DNA from: Ruminococcaceae bacterium AB4001
GTDB taxonomy: Bacteria > Bacillota > Clostridia > Saccharofermentanales > Saccharofermentanaceae
NCBI GenBank assembly: GCA_000621765.1
Contig: JHXJ01000003.1
Span: forward strand, 1-64,000
Length of the DNA stretch: 64,000 bases
Reading direction: 5' to 3'
Under the pieces are notes generated by a model, which ran no database searches, was not told where the DNA came from, and saw only the letters and a list, made by a program, of their open reading frames with translations. Every line of letters starts with the position of its first letter. Position 1 is the stretch's first letter. Made by a program: the position numbers and the translations under genes. This document shows positions 28,249 to 35,924 of the stretch, piece by piece.

Positions 28249-29499
28249 ATGCTTGACCTGTCATCCATAAACTTTAAAGATATCTATTGTACTGACGAGG
28301 CATCTGCCATTCAGCCGGAAAGATATGCCGGCGCTGTCAGTAAGTTCAATAATGCATTTCCCGGTACGGAACCTGCTGCCATATTCAGTGCACCCGGAAG
28401 GACCGAGGTCGGCGGCAATCACACGGACCACCAGCACGGCGAAGTCCTCGCTGCATCCATCAACAAGGATGCGATTGCAGTCACCTCACCCCGGAATGAC
28501 CTTAAGGTCAACATCCTCGCTGAAGACTTCGGAATGACTGAGATCTCATTGGATGACCTTGCTCTCCGTGAAGATGAGAAGGGTTCGACGGCAGCTCTTA
28601 TACGCGGAGTTCTGGCCGGCCTTAAGGATAAAGGATATGAGCTCGGCGGCTTTGACGCGTACATCACGAGCGATGTGCTTATCGGCGCAGGCCTGTCCTC
28701 CTCTGCTGCTTTCGAGACACTTATAGGCACCATAGTCTCGGGACTTTTTAACAACATGTCTATCGATCCCGTTATCATAGCAATGATCGGACAGTATGCC
28801 GAGAACACTTACTTCGGCAAGCCCTGCGGCCTGATGGACCAGATGGCATGTTCCGTCGGTAATCTTGTACACATCGACTTTAACGATCCTGCCAATCCGG
28901 TAGTTGAAAAGGTCGATTTCGATTTTTCAAAGACAGACTATGTTCTATGCATAACAGATACGAAAGGCTCACATGCCGACCTTACGGATGAATACGCGGC
29001 AGTTCCTGAAGAGATGAAAAAGATAGCTTCACTTTTAGGGTACGATGTCCTCCGCCCTGTCGATTTCGAAGACATCCTCGATAACATAGGTGAACTCCGT
29101 GAGAAAGCCGGCGACCGCGCGGTATTAAGAGCAATTCATTTCGTTAACGAGACCGACCGCGCAGGTCAGGAAGCAGAAGCACTTAACGGCAGCGACATTA
29201 AAGAATTCATAAAGCTTGTTAAGGCATCAGGAGATTCCTCTTTCAAGTATCTTCAAAACGTTTATACAAATAAGGATGTTACCGTCCAGAATGTATCTCT
29301 GGCTCTTGCCATAAGCGATACAGTACTGGGTGATGATGAAGCATCAAGAGTACATGGCGGCGGCTTTGCAGGCACGGTCCAGGCCTTTGTCAAAAAGCAG
29401 AACGCAGCAAGATATCAGAAGTACATGGATAAGGTTTTCGGAGACGGCGCATGCGAGATACTCGCCATCCGGAAATACGGCGGAATAAGAGTTATCTGA
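28249..29499 (+). CDS. galK: Galactokinase
   Basis: A 416-residue GHMP-family galactokinase, which makes galactose-1-phosphate with ATP in the Leloir pathway. The galactokinase signature lies in SAPGRTEVGGNHTDHQHG, the phosphate-binding loop in LIGAGLSSSAAFE, and the third GHMP motif in RVHGGGFAGTVQAF. The start is the ATG at 28249, six bases from AGGAGG; the open frame runs further upstream through the operator region without a site. It heads the plus-strand arm of the regulon, with galT 11 bases downstream. Confidence 0.96.
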   Translation: MLDLSSINFKDIYCTDEASAIQPERYAGAVSKFNNAFPGTEPAAIFSAPGRTEVGGNHTDHQHGEVLAASINKDAIAVTSPRNDLKVNILAEDFGMTEISLDDLALREDEKGSTAALIRGVLAGLKDKGYELGGFDAYITSDVLIGAGLSSSAAFETLIGTIVSGLFNNMSIDPVIIAMIGQYAENTYFGKPCGLMDQMACSVGNLVHIDFNDPANPVVEKVDFDFSKTDYVLCITDTKGSHADLTDEYAAVPEEMKKIASLLGYDVLRPVDFEDILDNIGELREKAGDRAVLRAIHFVNETDRAGQEAEALNGSDIKEFIKLVKASGDSSFKYLQNVYTNKDVTVQNVSLALAISDTVLGDDEASRVHGGGFAGTVQAFVKKQNAARYQKYMDKVFGDGACEILAIRKYGGIRVI

Positions 29500-29510
29500 C
29501 GGAGGTCATC

Positions 29511-30995
29511 ATGATCAACACATACATCACCGAACTGGTCAATTACGGGATCGAAAACGGTCTCATCGACAGCCTTGACCGCGTTTACGCGATAAACAGA
29601 CTTGCCGAACTTATGGAGCTCACTGAGTATACCGCTCCTGAAATCATTCCCGCAAAAAGAGATCTTCATTTCATATTGGAAGACATGATGGCGTGGGCAT
29701 TTGAGCACGGCGTAATGAAGAGCGATACTACTGCAGGCAGGGATCTTTTCGATACCAAGATCATGGGGGCCATAACTCCCCCGCCCTCTACAGTTATCTC
29801 CACTTTCAACAGACTTCGCGATACTTCACCGAAGATCGCGACTGCATGGTATTACAACTTCTCCAAAGTCACAAACTACATCCGTGTTGACCGCATCGCC
29901 AAAGACGTTAAGTGGATCGCTCCCACCGAATTCGGAAACATCGATATCACGATCAATCTGAGCAAGCCCGAAAAGGATCCAAGGGACATCGCAGCAGCGG
30001 GCAAAGCAAAGAGCACTTCATATCCGAAGTGTCTTCTCTGCCCCGAGAATGAGGGATACGCTGGGACGCTCACTCATCCGGCAAGACAGAATCACAGGAT
30101 AATTCCCATCGTGCTCGACGGCGACCAATACTATCTTCAGTATTCTCCCTACGTCTACTATAACGAACACTGCATAATCCTGAACAAGGAACACATCCCT
30201 ATGGTGATCAACCGCTCGACATTCAGAAAGCTCTTAAGCTTTGTAGAGCAGTTCCCCCACTACACGGCGGGCTCCAACGCAGACATCCCGATCGTCGGCG
30301 GCTCTATCTTAAGCCACGATCATTTCCAGGGCGGATGCTACATCTTCCCGATGGCGAGAGCAGGTTACAGAAAGACATTCACGATACCCGGATTTGAAGA
30401 TCTTACAGCGGGTATCATCAACTGGCCCATGTCGGTAATAAGGCTTCAGGGAGACGATATAGAGCGCCTTACTGATTGCGCTGACATGATCCTTAACAAG
30501 TGGAAGAATTACACCGATGAAGATGCGTTCATCTATGCCGAAACTGACGGCGTTCCTCACAACGCTATAACTCCCATCGCGCGCAGGAACAGCGAAGGAA
30601 AGTTTGAATTGGATCTCGTCCTGCGTAACAACATAACAACGGAAGAACATCCCATGGGCGTTTACCATCCGCACGCAGAGTATCACCACATCAAGAAAGA
30701 AAACATCGGTCTCATCGAAGTCATGGGACTTGCGGTCCTTCCTGCAAGACTTAAGAACGAGATGGCTCTTATGGAAGACGCGATAATGGGTGGCAAGGAC
30801 ATCCGTGCCATCGATGAGATCGCCAAGCACGCCGACTGGATCGACGAGTGGAAAGACAGCTACGATCTGACTTCAGAAGATAAGATCCACGAAGCGCTCA
30901 AGATCGAGATCGGAAAGGTATTTGCAAAGATCTTAGGCTGCGCAGGCGTTTATAAAAAAGACGAAGACTTCATGAGGTTTATCTCAATTCTCTGA
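29511..30995 (+). CDS. galT: UDP-glucose--hexose-1-phosphate uridylyltransferase, class II
   Basis: A 494-residue GalT of the class II type found in Bacillota, which exchanges UMP between UDP-glucose and galactose-1-phosphate. The uridylyl-accepting histidine region is GSILSHDHFQGG, and further conserved stretches include PKCLLCPENEGYAG and QYSPYVYYNEHCI. GGAGG lies eight bases before the ATG at 29511. An upstream in-frame ATG at 29451 is inside galK and lacks a ribosome site. No galE is in the window. Confidence 0.95.
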   Translation: MINTYITELVNYGIENGLIDSLDRVYAINRLAELMELTEYTAPEIIPAKRDLHFILEDMMAWAFEHGVMKSDTTAGRDLFDTKIMGAITPPPSTVISTFNRLRDTSPKIATAWYYNFSKVTNYIRVDRIAKDVKWIAPTEFGNIDITINLSKPEKDPRDIAAAGKAKSTSYPKCLLCPENEGYAGTLTHPARQNHRIIPIVLDGDQYYLQYSPYVYYNEHCIILNKEHIPMVINRSTFRKLLSFVEQFPHYTAGSNADIPIVGGSILSHDHFQGGCYIFPMARAGYRKTFTIPGFEDLTAGIINWPMSVIRLQGDDIERLTDCADMILNKWKNYTDEDAFIYAETDGVPHNAITPIARRNSEGKFELDLVLRNNITTEEHPMGVYHPHAEYHHIKKENIGLIEVMGLAVLPARLKNEMALMEDAIMGGKDIRAIDEIAKHADWIDEWKDSYDLTSEDKIHEALKIEIGKVFAKILGCAGVYKKDEDFMRFISIL

Positions 30996-31041
30996 TACAA
31001 TTAATTATCACGATGCATCAGCATCAAGGGGGATAATTAAT

Positions 31042-31527
31042 TTGAATCACGATATGTCAGTTCCGTGCGAAGATGGAATCATCAACCTGAGAGTCGGCGC
31101 AGTCATAATGCGCGGCGGCAGATTTCTTATGGTCGGAAATAAAAAGAGACCTGAATATCTTTACTCTGTCGGCGGCAGGATCAAGTTCGGCGAGACCGCT
31201 GAAGAAGCAGTCATAAGAGAAGTATTCGAAGAGACAGGCTGCAAGCTCGGGATAGAACGTCTGGGATTTGTCCATGAGAATTATTTCTATGGTGATGCGA
31301 AAACAAATTTCGGCAAACTGATCTACGAGATCTCCTTTTTCTACTACATGAAAGTGCCGGATGATTTTGAACCGGAGTGCCAGAGTTTTACGGAAGATGA
31401 CTGCGAAGAATTCCTCCGCTGGATCACGCCGGATGAACCTGTAAAATACTTTCCGGAATTCTTCAGGACAGAACTTGCTTCTCCTTCAGACAACGTGAAA
31501 TACTTCATCACGGACGGAAGAAAATAA
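31042..31527 (+). CDS. NUDIX hydrolase
   Basis: A 161-residue NUDIX-family pyrophosphohydrolase. The box is complete: GRIKFGETAEEAVIREVFEETG fits G-x5-E-x7-REVxEExG. The substrate is not readable from the sequence; the AHTM-like N-terminal region suggests a nucleotide-sugar or ADP-ribose type. The best start is TTG at 31042, eight bases after a GGGGGG run; the ATG four codons later is too far from it. It follows galT by 46 bases and may be read from it, although TACAAT near 31000 could give a separate start. Confidence 0.88.
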   Translation: MNHDMSVPCEDGIINLRVGAVIMRGGRFLMVGNKKRPEYLYSVGGRIKFGETAEEAVIREVFEETGCKLGIERLGFVHENYFYGDAKTNFGKLIYEISFFYYMKVPDDFEPECQSFTEDDCEEFLRWITPDEPVKYFPEFFRTELASPSDNVKYFITDGRK

Positions 31528-31534
31528 GGTTTTT

Positions 31535-31564
31535 CTGCATCTTACCGCCCGTTTTTGCATCTCA
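31535..31564 (+). promoter_or_regulatory. Direct repeats, possible LytTR operator
   Basis: TGCATCT occurs at 31536-31542 and 31556-31562, each preceded by a T-run, with a 20-base period (two helical turns). The pair lies just upstream of the promoter of an operon that encodes a LytTR protein; LytTR regulators bind direct repeats with this geometry. The role is inferred. Confidence 0.45.
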
Positions 31565-31576
31565 TCCTCTCATATA

Positions 31577-31605
31577 TTGAACGGGGTTTAAGGCTGTCAT
31601 ATAGT
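31577..31605 (+). promoter_or_regulatory. Sigma-A promoter of the hydrolase-LytTR-DUF3021 operon
   Basis: TTGAAC (31577-31582), a 17-base spacer and TATAGT (31600-31605). It starts transcription about 25 bases before the hydrolase gene. Confidence 0.8.
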
Positions 31606-31636
31606 CGTCTCAACTACAAGGAATGAGGTGACAGTT

Positions 31637-32995
31637 ATGACAGTTTTACTTTTATCGGTCCTGGTCCTCTTAGAGATCGGATTTATGGTTTTTGAACTTA
31701 CCAGGAATACGGCAAAAAAGGAATGGACAGGCAAGAGGATAATCCTAAATGCAGCACAGCTTGTTATTTTCTTTTTAATGGTACTGCTCCCCGGCATCGA
31801 TACCAGCTTCAGGTTCGCAGGGCTCATCTTCATGCTGGTCTTAAGGCTCGCTGTATCAGGCATCTTCTGGCTCATAAACCGCAGGAGTTCTAAGTCAAAG
31901 AAGAAGGCTGCAATCGTATTCGGCGGCCTTATGGGAGCGGCTCTTATTGCATCTTCCGCGCTCCCCGCTTTTCTCTTTACAGACTATGAAGGAAGACCGG
32001 TAACAGGTCCTTATACCGTCGCACAGTGCAACTGTATTCTTGTTGATAAGAACCGTATTGAGACTTTCGAAAACGACGGTTCCAACAGAGAAGTGCCGGT
32101 ATACTTTTTCGCGCCCAAGGAAGCAAAAGACGGTGAGAATTTTCCGTTGGTTATATTCTCCCACGGAGCGTTCGGATATTATGAGAGCAACGCTTCCTCT
32201 TATCTCGAACTTGCAAGCAACGGCTATGTGGTCGTAAGCATGGAGCATCCTTACCACTCTTTCTTTACAAAAGATACTGAAGGAAAAACGGTCACTGTTG
32301 ACGGGGATTTTTTCAGCAGCTGCATGAATGCAAACGGCGACATGACAGAAGAAAAAATATACGAGGTGTCACGTTCCTGGATGGATCTCCGTGTAGCGGA
32401 TATGAACTTTGCGCTCGACTCCATTATCTCTGGAGCTGATGACGGCAATATTGACAGTTATTGGTTTGAGAATGATGCAACTAAAGAATCGGTAACCCGT
32501 GTTCTCTCACATATAAACACGGACAAGATCGGTCTTATGGGCCACTCAATGGGCGGCGCGACCGCTGTCGAAGTCGGAAAGATGAGAGATGACATTGATG
32601 CCGTTATCGATATTGACGGAACGATGCTCGGCAACATTATTGGTGTTAAGGACGGAAAATACATCATCGATGAGACACCCTACACGATACCCCTTTTAGA
32701 ATTCGAGAATGAGAAATCCCACCGGGACCTTCAGGAGATAGCAAAAATCGATTATCCTTACCCCAACATTACGATCAAGGATACGGCAGAGACTTATTAC
32801 TGCACATATGTCGAGGGCACTCTTCATATGGATTATACGGATCTTCCTCTCTTTTCTCCTTTCCTTGCAAAGATGCTCGGTTCCGGAAATGTCGATCATG
32901 GTTTTGTATCTGATACGGTCAATTCACTTGAAGTAAGATTTTTCGATTGCTATCTTAAAGGAGAAGGAAGCTTCGACGTCAACGAACACTACTGA
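31637..32995 (+). CDS. Membrane-anchored alpha/beta-hydrolase (PAF-acetylhydrolase/lipase-like)
   Basis: A 452-residue protein. Three or four hydrophobic segments fill the first 120 residues, then an alpha/beta-hydrolase domain faces outward. The oxyanion region VIFSHGAFGYY and the nucleophile elbow GLMGHSMGG (Ser) are clear. The acid is probably in AVIDIDGTM or nearby and the His in the late VDHGF. It resembles platelet-activating-factor acetylhydrolase/dienelactone-type enzymes, so a lipid or ester is a likely substrate. I use the ATG at 31637, six bases after GAGGTG; a GTG three codons earlier is also possible. It is followed eight bases on by the LytTR gene. Confidence 0.8.
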   Translation: MTVLLLSVLVLLEIGFMVFELTRNTAKKEWTGKRIILNAAQLVIFFLMVLLPGIDTSFRFAGLIFMLVLRLAVSGIFWLINRRSSKSKKKAAIVFGGLMGAALIASSALPAFLFTDYEGRPVTGPYTVAQCNCILVDKNRIETFENDGSNREVPVYFFAPKEAKDGENFPLVIFSHGAFGYYESNASSYLELASNGYVVVSMEHPYHSFFTKDTEGKTVTVDGDFFSSCMNANGDMTEEKIYEVSRSWMDLRVADMNFALDSIISGADDGNIDSYWFENDATKESVTRVLSHINTDKIGLMGHSMGGATAVEVGKMRDDIDAVIDIDGTMLGNIIGVKDGKYIIDETPYTIPLLEFENEKSHRDLQEIAKIDYPYPNITIKDTAETYYCTYVEGTLHMDYTDLPLFSPFLAKMLGSGNVDHGFVSDTVNSLEVRFFDCYLKGEGSFDVNEHY

Positions 32996-33002
32996 GGTAT
33001 CA

Positions 33003-33449
33003 ATGGAAATAACAGTTAAAAAGATCGGCGAATCCGACAAGGAATATATCGAGATCGGGTGTCACAAAAAGGATGAACGGATCGACGAGATAATCCGTTT
33101 CATCAGATCCCGCGAAGGAATATTAAAAGGAACCAAAGAGGACCGGCAGTACAGTCTCGCACTGCCGGATATCCTCTATATCGAAGCGGTCGATGAGAAG
33201 ACTTTTATCTATCTTGAAAAAGACTGCTACGAATCCGGAAGACGCCTTTACGAATTCGAAGAAGCGCTCACTTCAAGAAACTTCGCGCGCATATCAAAAT
33301 CAGTTGTAGTAAATCTCATGAAGATAACTTCTATCAAGCCGTCATTAAACGGCAGGTTCTCCTGTGTCCTCACTAACGGTGAGCAGGTCATAATCTCCAG
33401 AAAATACGTGCCTGACATCAGAGAGAAACTTAGAGGAGGCGCAGTATGA
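33003..33449 (+). CDS. LytTR-domain DNA-binding protein
   Basis: A 148-residue one-domain regulator. The LytTR DNA-binding fold covers about residues 45-145 (YSLALPDILYIEAVDEKTFIY, then FARISKSVVVNLMKI and ISRKYVPDIRE). It lacks a receiver domain, so it is not a classical response regulator. Such proteins are usually paired with a DUF3021 membrane protein, as here, with an ATGA overlap. They are thought to act as membrane-controlled switches. It is probably the regulator of its own operon, and the direct repeats at 31535-31564 may be its site. Confidence 0.93.
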   Translation: MEITVKKIGESDKEYIEIGCHKKDERIDEIIRFIRSREGILKGTKEDRQYSLALPDILYIEAVDEKTFIYLEKDCYESGRRLYEFEEALTSRNFARISKSVVVNLMKITSIKPSLNGRFSCVLTNGEQVIISRKYVPDIREKLRGGAV

Positions 33450-33886
33450 AAGAACATTTAAGAGCCCAGCTTGCAAGCTTTTTCATATCAGTAACGCTTA
33501 TAAACCTCGCAATGCTGATACTGGGGTGCCTCTTGGAGCCCGACCTCGAATTCGGTTACTCTGCTTTTGCATATCCATTGATCTATGGTGTTATCGGAAG
33601 CCTCCCTGGCCTTGTCATGTATTCCAAAAAGGAACTCACGATGAAGCAGACGATAATAAGAGAGATCATTCAGATGCTGCTTATCGTAGTCCTCATCATT
33701 ACTTTCATGTTCGGCAGGTTCAAAAACATTGAATACGATATGATCCCGCAGATAATCGCAGTGGCTGTAAGCGTAATGGTCATCTATGTGCTGGTACATG
33801 TTTTCGGATGGCTCATAGACCTTAAGACTGCAAACAAGATGACTGAAGACCTTAAAAAATATCAGGCCAGGGCATCAGAAAAGTGA
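33446..33886 (+). CDS. DUF3021 membrane protein, LytTR partner
   Basis: A 146-residue protein with four membrane segments (about 10-30, 38-58, 70-92 and 100-123), typical of DUF3021. Its ATG overlaps the stop of the LytTR gene. It likely inhibits or controls the LytTR regulator at the membrane, by analogy to LytTR regulatory systems. It meets the response regulator gene end to end, with no bases between the two stop codons and no terminator visible. Confidence 0.88.
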   Translation: MKEHLRAQLASFFISVTLINLAMLILGCLLEPDLEFGYSAFAYPLIYGVIGSLPGLVMYSKKELTMKQTIIREIIQMLLIVVLIITFMFGRFKNIEYDMIPQIIAVAVSVMVIYVLVHVFGWLIDLKTANKMTEDLKKYQARASEK

Positions 33887-34564
33887 TCACTGCTTTCCGC
33901 TCTTCCAGACGTATCCTGTCTTGATCACGGTCTCGATGTGGTAGCCGGCTTTCCCGAGGGCTTTTCTGAGCTTCTTTATGTGTGAGTCCACGGTCCTGTC
34001 ATAGCCTTCAAAATCAGAGCTCCATGCAATATCAAGTATCTGGTCACGCGTAAGGACTATGTCTTTGTGATCGATAAACATAAGCAGCAGATCGTATTCC
34101 TTGGGTGCCAGATTAATGTTCTTTCCGTTAACGCTTACAAGGTGCCTTGCAGGATCTATCGTGATCTCATCTACGACAAGACAGCCGTTCTTTGAAAGGA
34201 GCCCATGGTATCTGCTGATCAGGGCGTTGACCTTCATTAATAGCACCTTTGTGGAAAAGGGCTTTGTGACGTACTCGTCTGCACCGATCTCATAACCGGT
34301 AACGATATCGCGTTCATCGCCTAAGGCCGTAAGGAAGATGATCGGCACGTCATACTTGGATCTTATATGGCGGCACACTTCCTTGCCGTCCTTGCCGGGC
34401 ATCATGATATCAAGGATGACCACATCATACTTCTGCCTGTCCGCTAAGGAACAGGCATCAGTTCCGTTATCTACCGCATCGATCTCAAATCCGTTTTTAC
34501 GGAAGAAGACTTCAACGACTTCTCTTAATGTCACCTCATCTTCTGCAAGCAAAATACGATACAT
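33887..34564 (-). CDS. OmpR-family response regulator
   Basis: A 225-residue two-component response regulator. The receiver domain (1-120) has the acidic pair AEDE, the phospho-acceptor Asp in VVILDIMMPGKDG, a conserved Thr in FLTALG and the Lys in VTKPF. The winged-helix domain (130-225) ends with YDRTVDSHIKKLRKALG, the family recognition-helix region. It is the last gene of a three-gene operon after two sensor kinases. GGTCA direct repeats with an 11-base period in the operon promoter fit its expected binding mode. Confidence 0.95.
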   Translation of the reverse strand: MYRILLAEDEVTLREVVEVFFRKNGFEIDAVDNGTDACSLADRQKYDVVILDIMMPGKDGKEVCRHIRSKYDVPIIFLTALGDERDIVTGYEIGADEYVTKPFSTKVLLMKVNALISRYHGLLSKNGCLVVDEITIDPARHLVSVNGKNINLAPKEYDLLLMFIDHKDIVLTRDQILDIAWSSDFEGYDRTVDSHIKKLRKALGKAGYHIETVIKTGYVWKSGKQ

Positions 34565-34587
34565 TCTTTACTTCCTTATTTTGTCTT

Positions 34588-35877
34588 TCAGACCGTCTCA
34601 TGAGCAGGCATCGAAAACCTGAATTCCGTTCCCTTATCGCCGCTCGTGCAGCCGTAATCAGCCTTATGAACATCAAGGATATTCTTTACGACCGAGAGTC
34701 CGACACCGCTGCTGCTCATTCTGTCAGTCCTTGCCTGATCTGTCGTATAGAATACATCCCAGATCTTGTCCAGATCCTTTTTATCTATCTTAGCACCATC
34801 ATTAGTAATGCTGAACTCTATTTTCCGGCCGCTTCTTATCAGCTGGATCATTATGACATGATCGCAGTATTTGATCGCGTTCGACATGAAGTTGCTTATC
34901 ACCATGTTCATCATGTCAGGATCGGCAAATACCGTATAAGGCTTGTCGTCGGAATTTACGGTAATGATGATATTCCTTTCACGGATCAGTTCACGGCTTG
35001 CGGCAATTATATCATCCGTCATCTTTTTAAGGTCAACTGCTGACTGATTAAGCTTATTGCCGCCGTCCTTTATCCTAGAAACATCGATAAGCTTGCCCAC
35101 CATGTCCGACATGTGATCGACTTCGTTTATCATCCTTTTCGAATAGTCTTTGCGTTTGTCTTCATCAAAGTAATCCCAGTTCTCAACGGTCGCTTTTGTA
35201 ACAGCAAGAGGGGTCTTGAGTTCATGTGCAATGCCTCTTGTAAGCTTCTGGTTTCTGATCTCATAGTTCATCTGATTCTTGTAGAGCAAAACAAACGAAA
35301 AAGCTACTGACGACTCTACGAAAAGAAATACTGCGAGCATCACAGCATAAGCTATTGCATTAGTCCTGAGAACGCTCTTCAGAGGTTTTGCCACTATGCC
35401 GAAAGCTATGTAAATGGTACCGTTTCCGGACGGACATAACCATCCGTATGTCGAGGTAAATACGCCTGATTTATCATTGTCAACTTTGTGATTTATATAA
35501 GCCTGTTCAGACTGATCACAGACCTCATGCGCCATATTACTAAATCTTTCCATTTCAGCATCACTGTCAATTCCGGAAGACGTCTCGTAATCAATGATAA
35601 TCTCTCCGCTGTTCACATCTTTCATCCAGGAACAAAAGACTGTGCAATCAGCCTGGTTCTTATCGTAGTACTCCCACACTGAGATCAACTTCTCTTCCAA
35701 ATCACCATCGGTGTTCTCATCATGATAATCAATAAATCCTGCTCTGCTGAGCCCCATGTGAAACCCGTCATTATATGCTTTGATCTTGTTGCCGGTATAA
35801 ATTCCCACTGCAACTGCAAATGCCAGTAAAACAAATATGCAAAATAAAGTTCCGTATCTAATATATTGTTTCTTCAT
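34588..35877 (-). CDS. Sensor histidine kinase (active type)
   Basis: A 429-residue membrane histidine kinase. Membrane segments are at about 9-29 and 172-198, with an outside sensor domain of about 140 residues between them. The dimerisation H-box reads RGIAHELKTPLAV, with the phospho-acceptor His218. The ATPase domain has the N-box NFMSNAIKYCD, a G1-like NDGAKI and the G2 SSSGVGLSVVKNIL. All catalytic parts look intact. The ATG is preceded by AAAGGA. The gene lies 47 bases after its paralog, and their leader sequences also resemble one another. Confidence 0.95.
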   Translation of the reverse strand: MKKQYIRYGTLFCIFVLLAFAVAVGIYTGNKIKAYNDGFHMGLSRAGFIDYHDENTDGDLEEKLISVWEYYDKNQADCTVFCSWMKDVNSGEIIIDYETSSGIDSDAEMERFSNMAHEVCDQSEQAYINHKVDNDKSGVFTSTYGWLCPSGNGTIYIAFGIVAKPLKSVLRTNAIAYAVMLAVFLFVESSVAFSFVLLYKNQMNYEIRNQKLTRGIAHELKTPLAVTKATVENWDYFDEDKRKDYSKRMINEVDHMSDMVGKLIDVSRIKDGGNKLNQSAVDLKKMTDDIIAASRELIRERNIIITVNSDDKPYTVFADPDMMNMVISNFMSNAIKYCDHVIMIQLIRSGRKIEFSITNDGAKIDKKDLDKIWDVFYTTDQARTDRMSSSGVGLSVVKNILDVHKADYGCTSGDKGTEFRFSMPAHETV

Positions 35878-35924
35878 CTTATTTTCCTTTCCATGACCTG
35901 TTGTTTCTTATTCATGCCTTTAGT

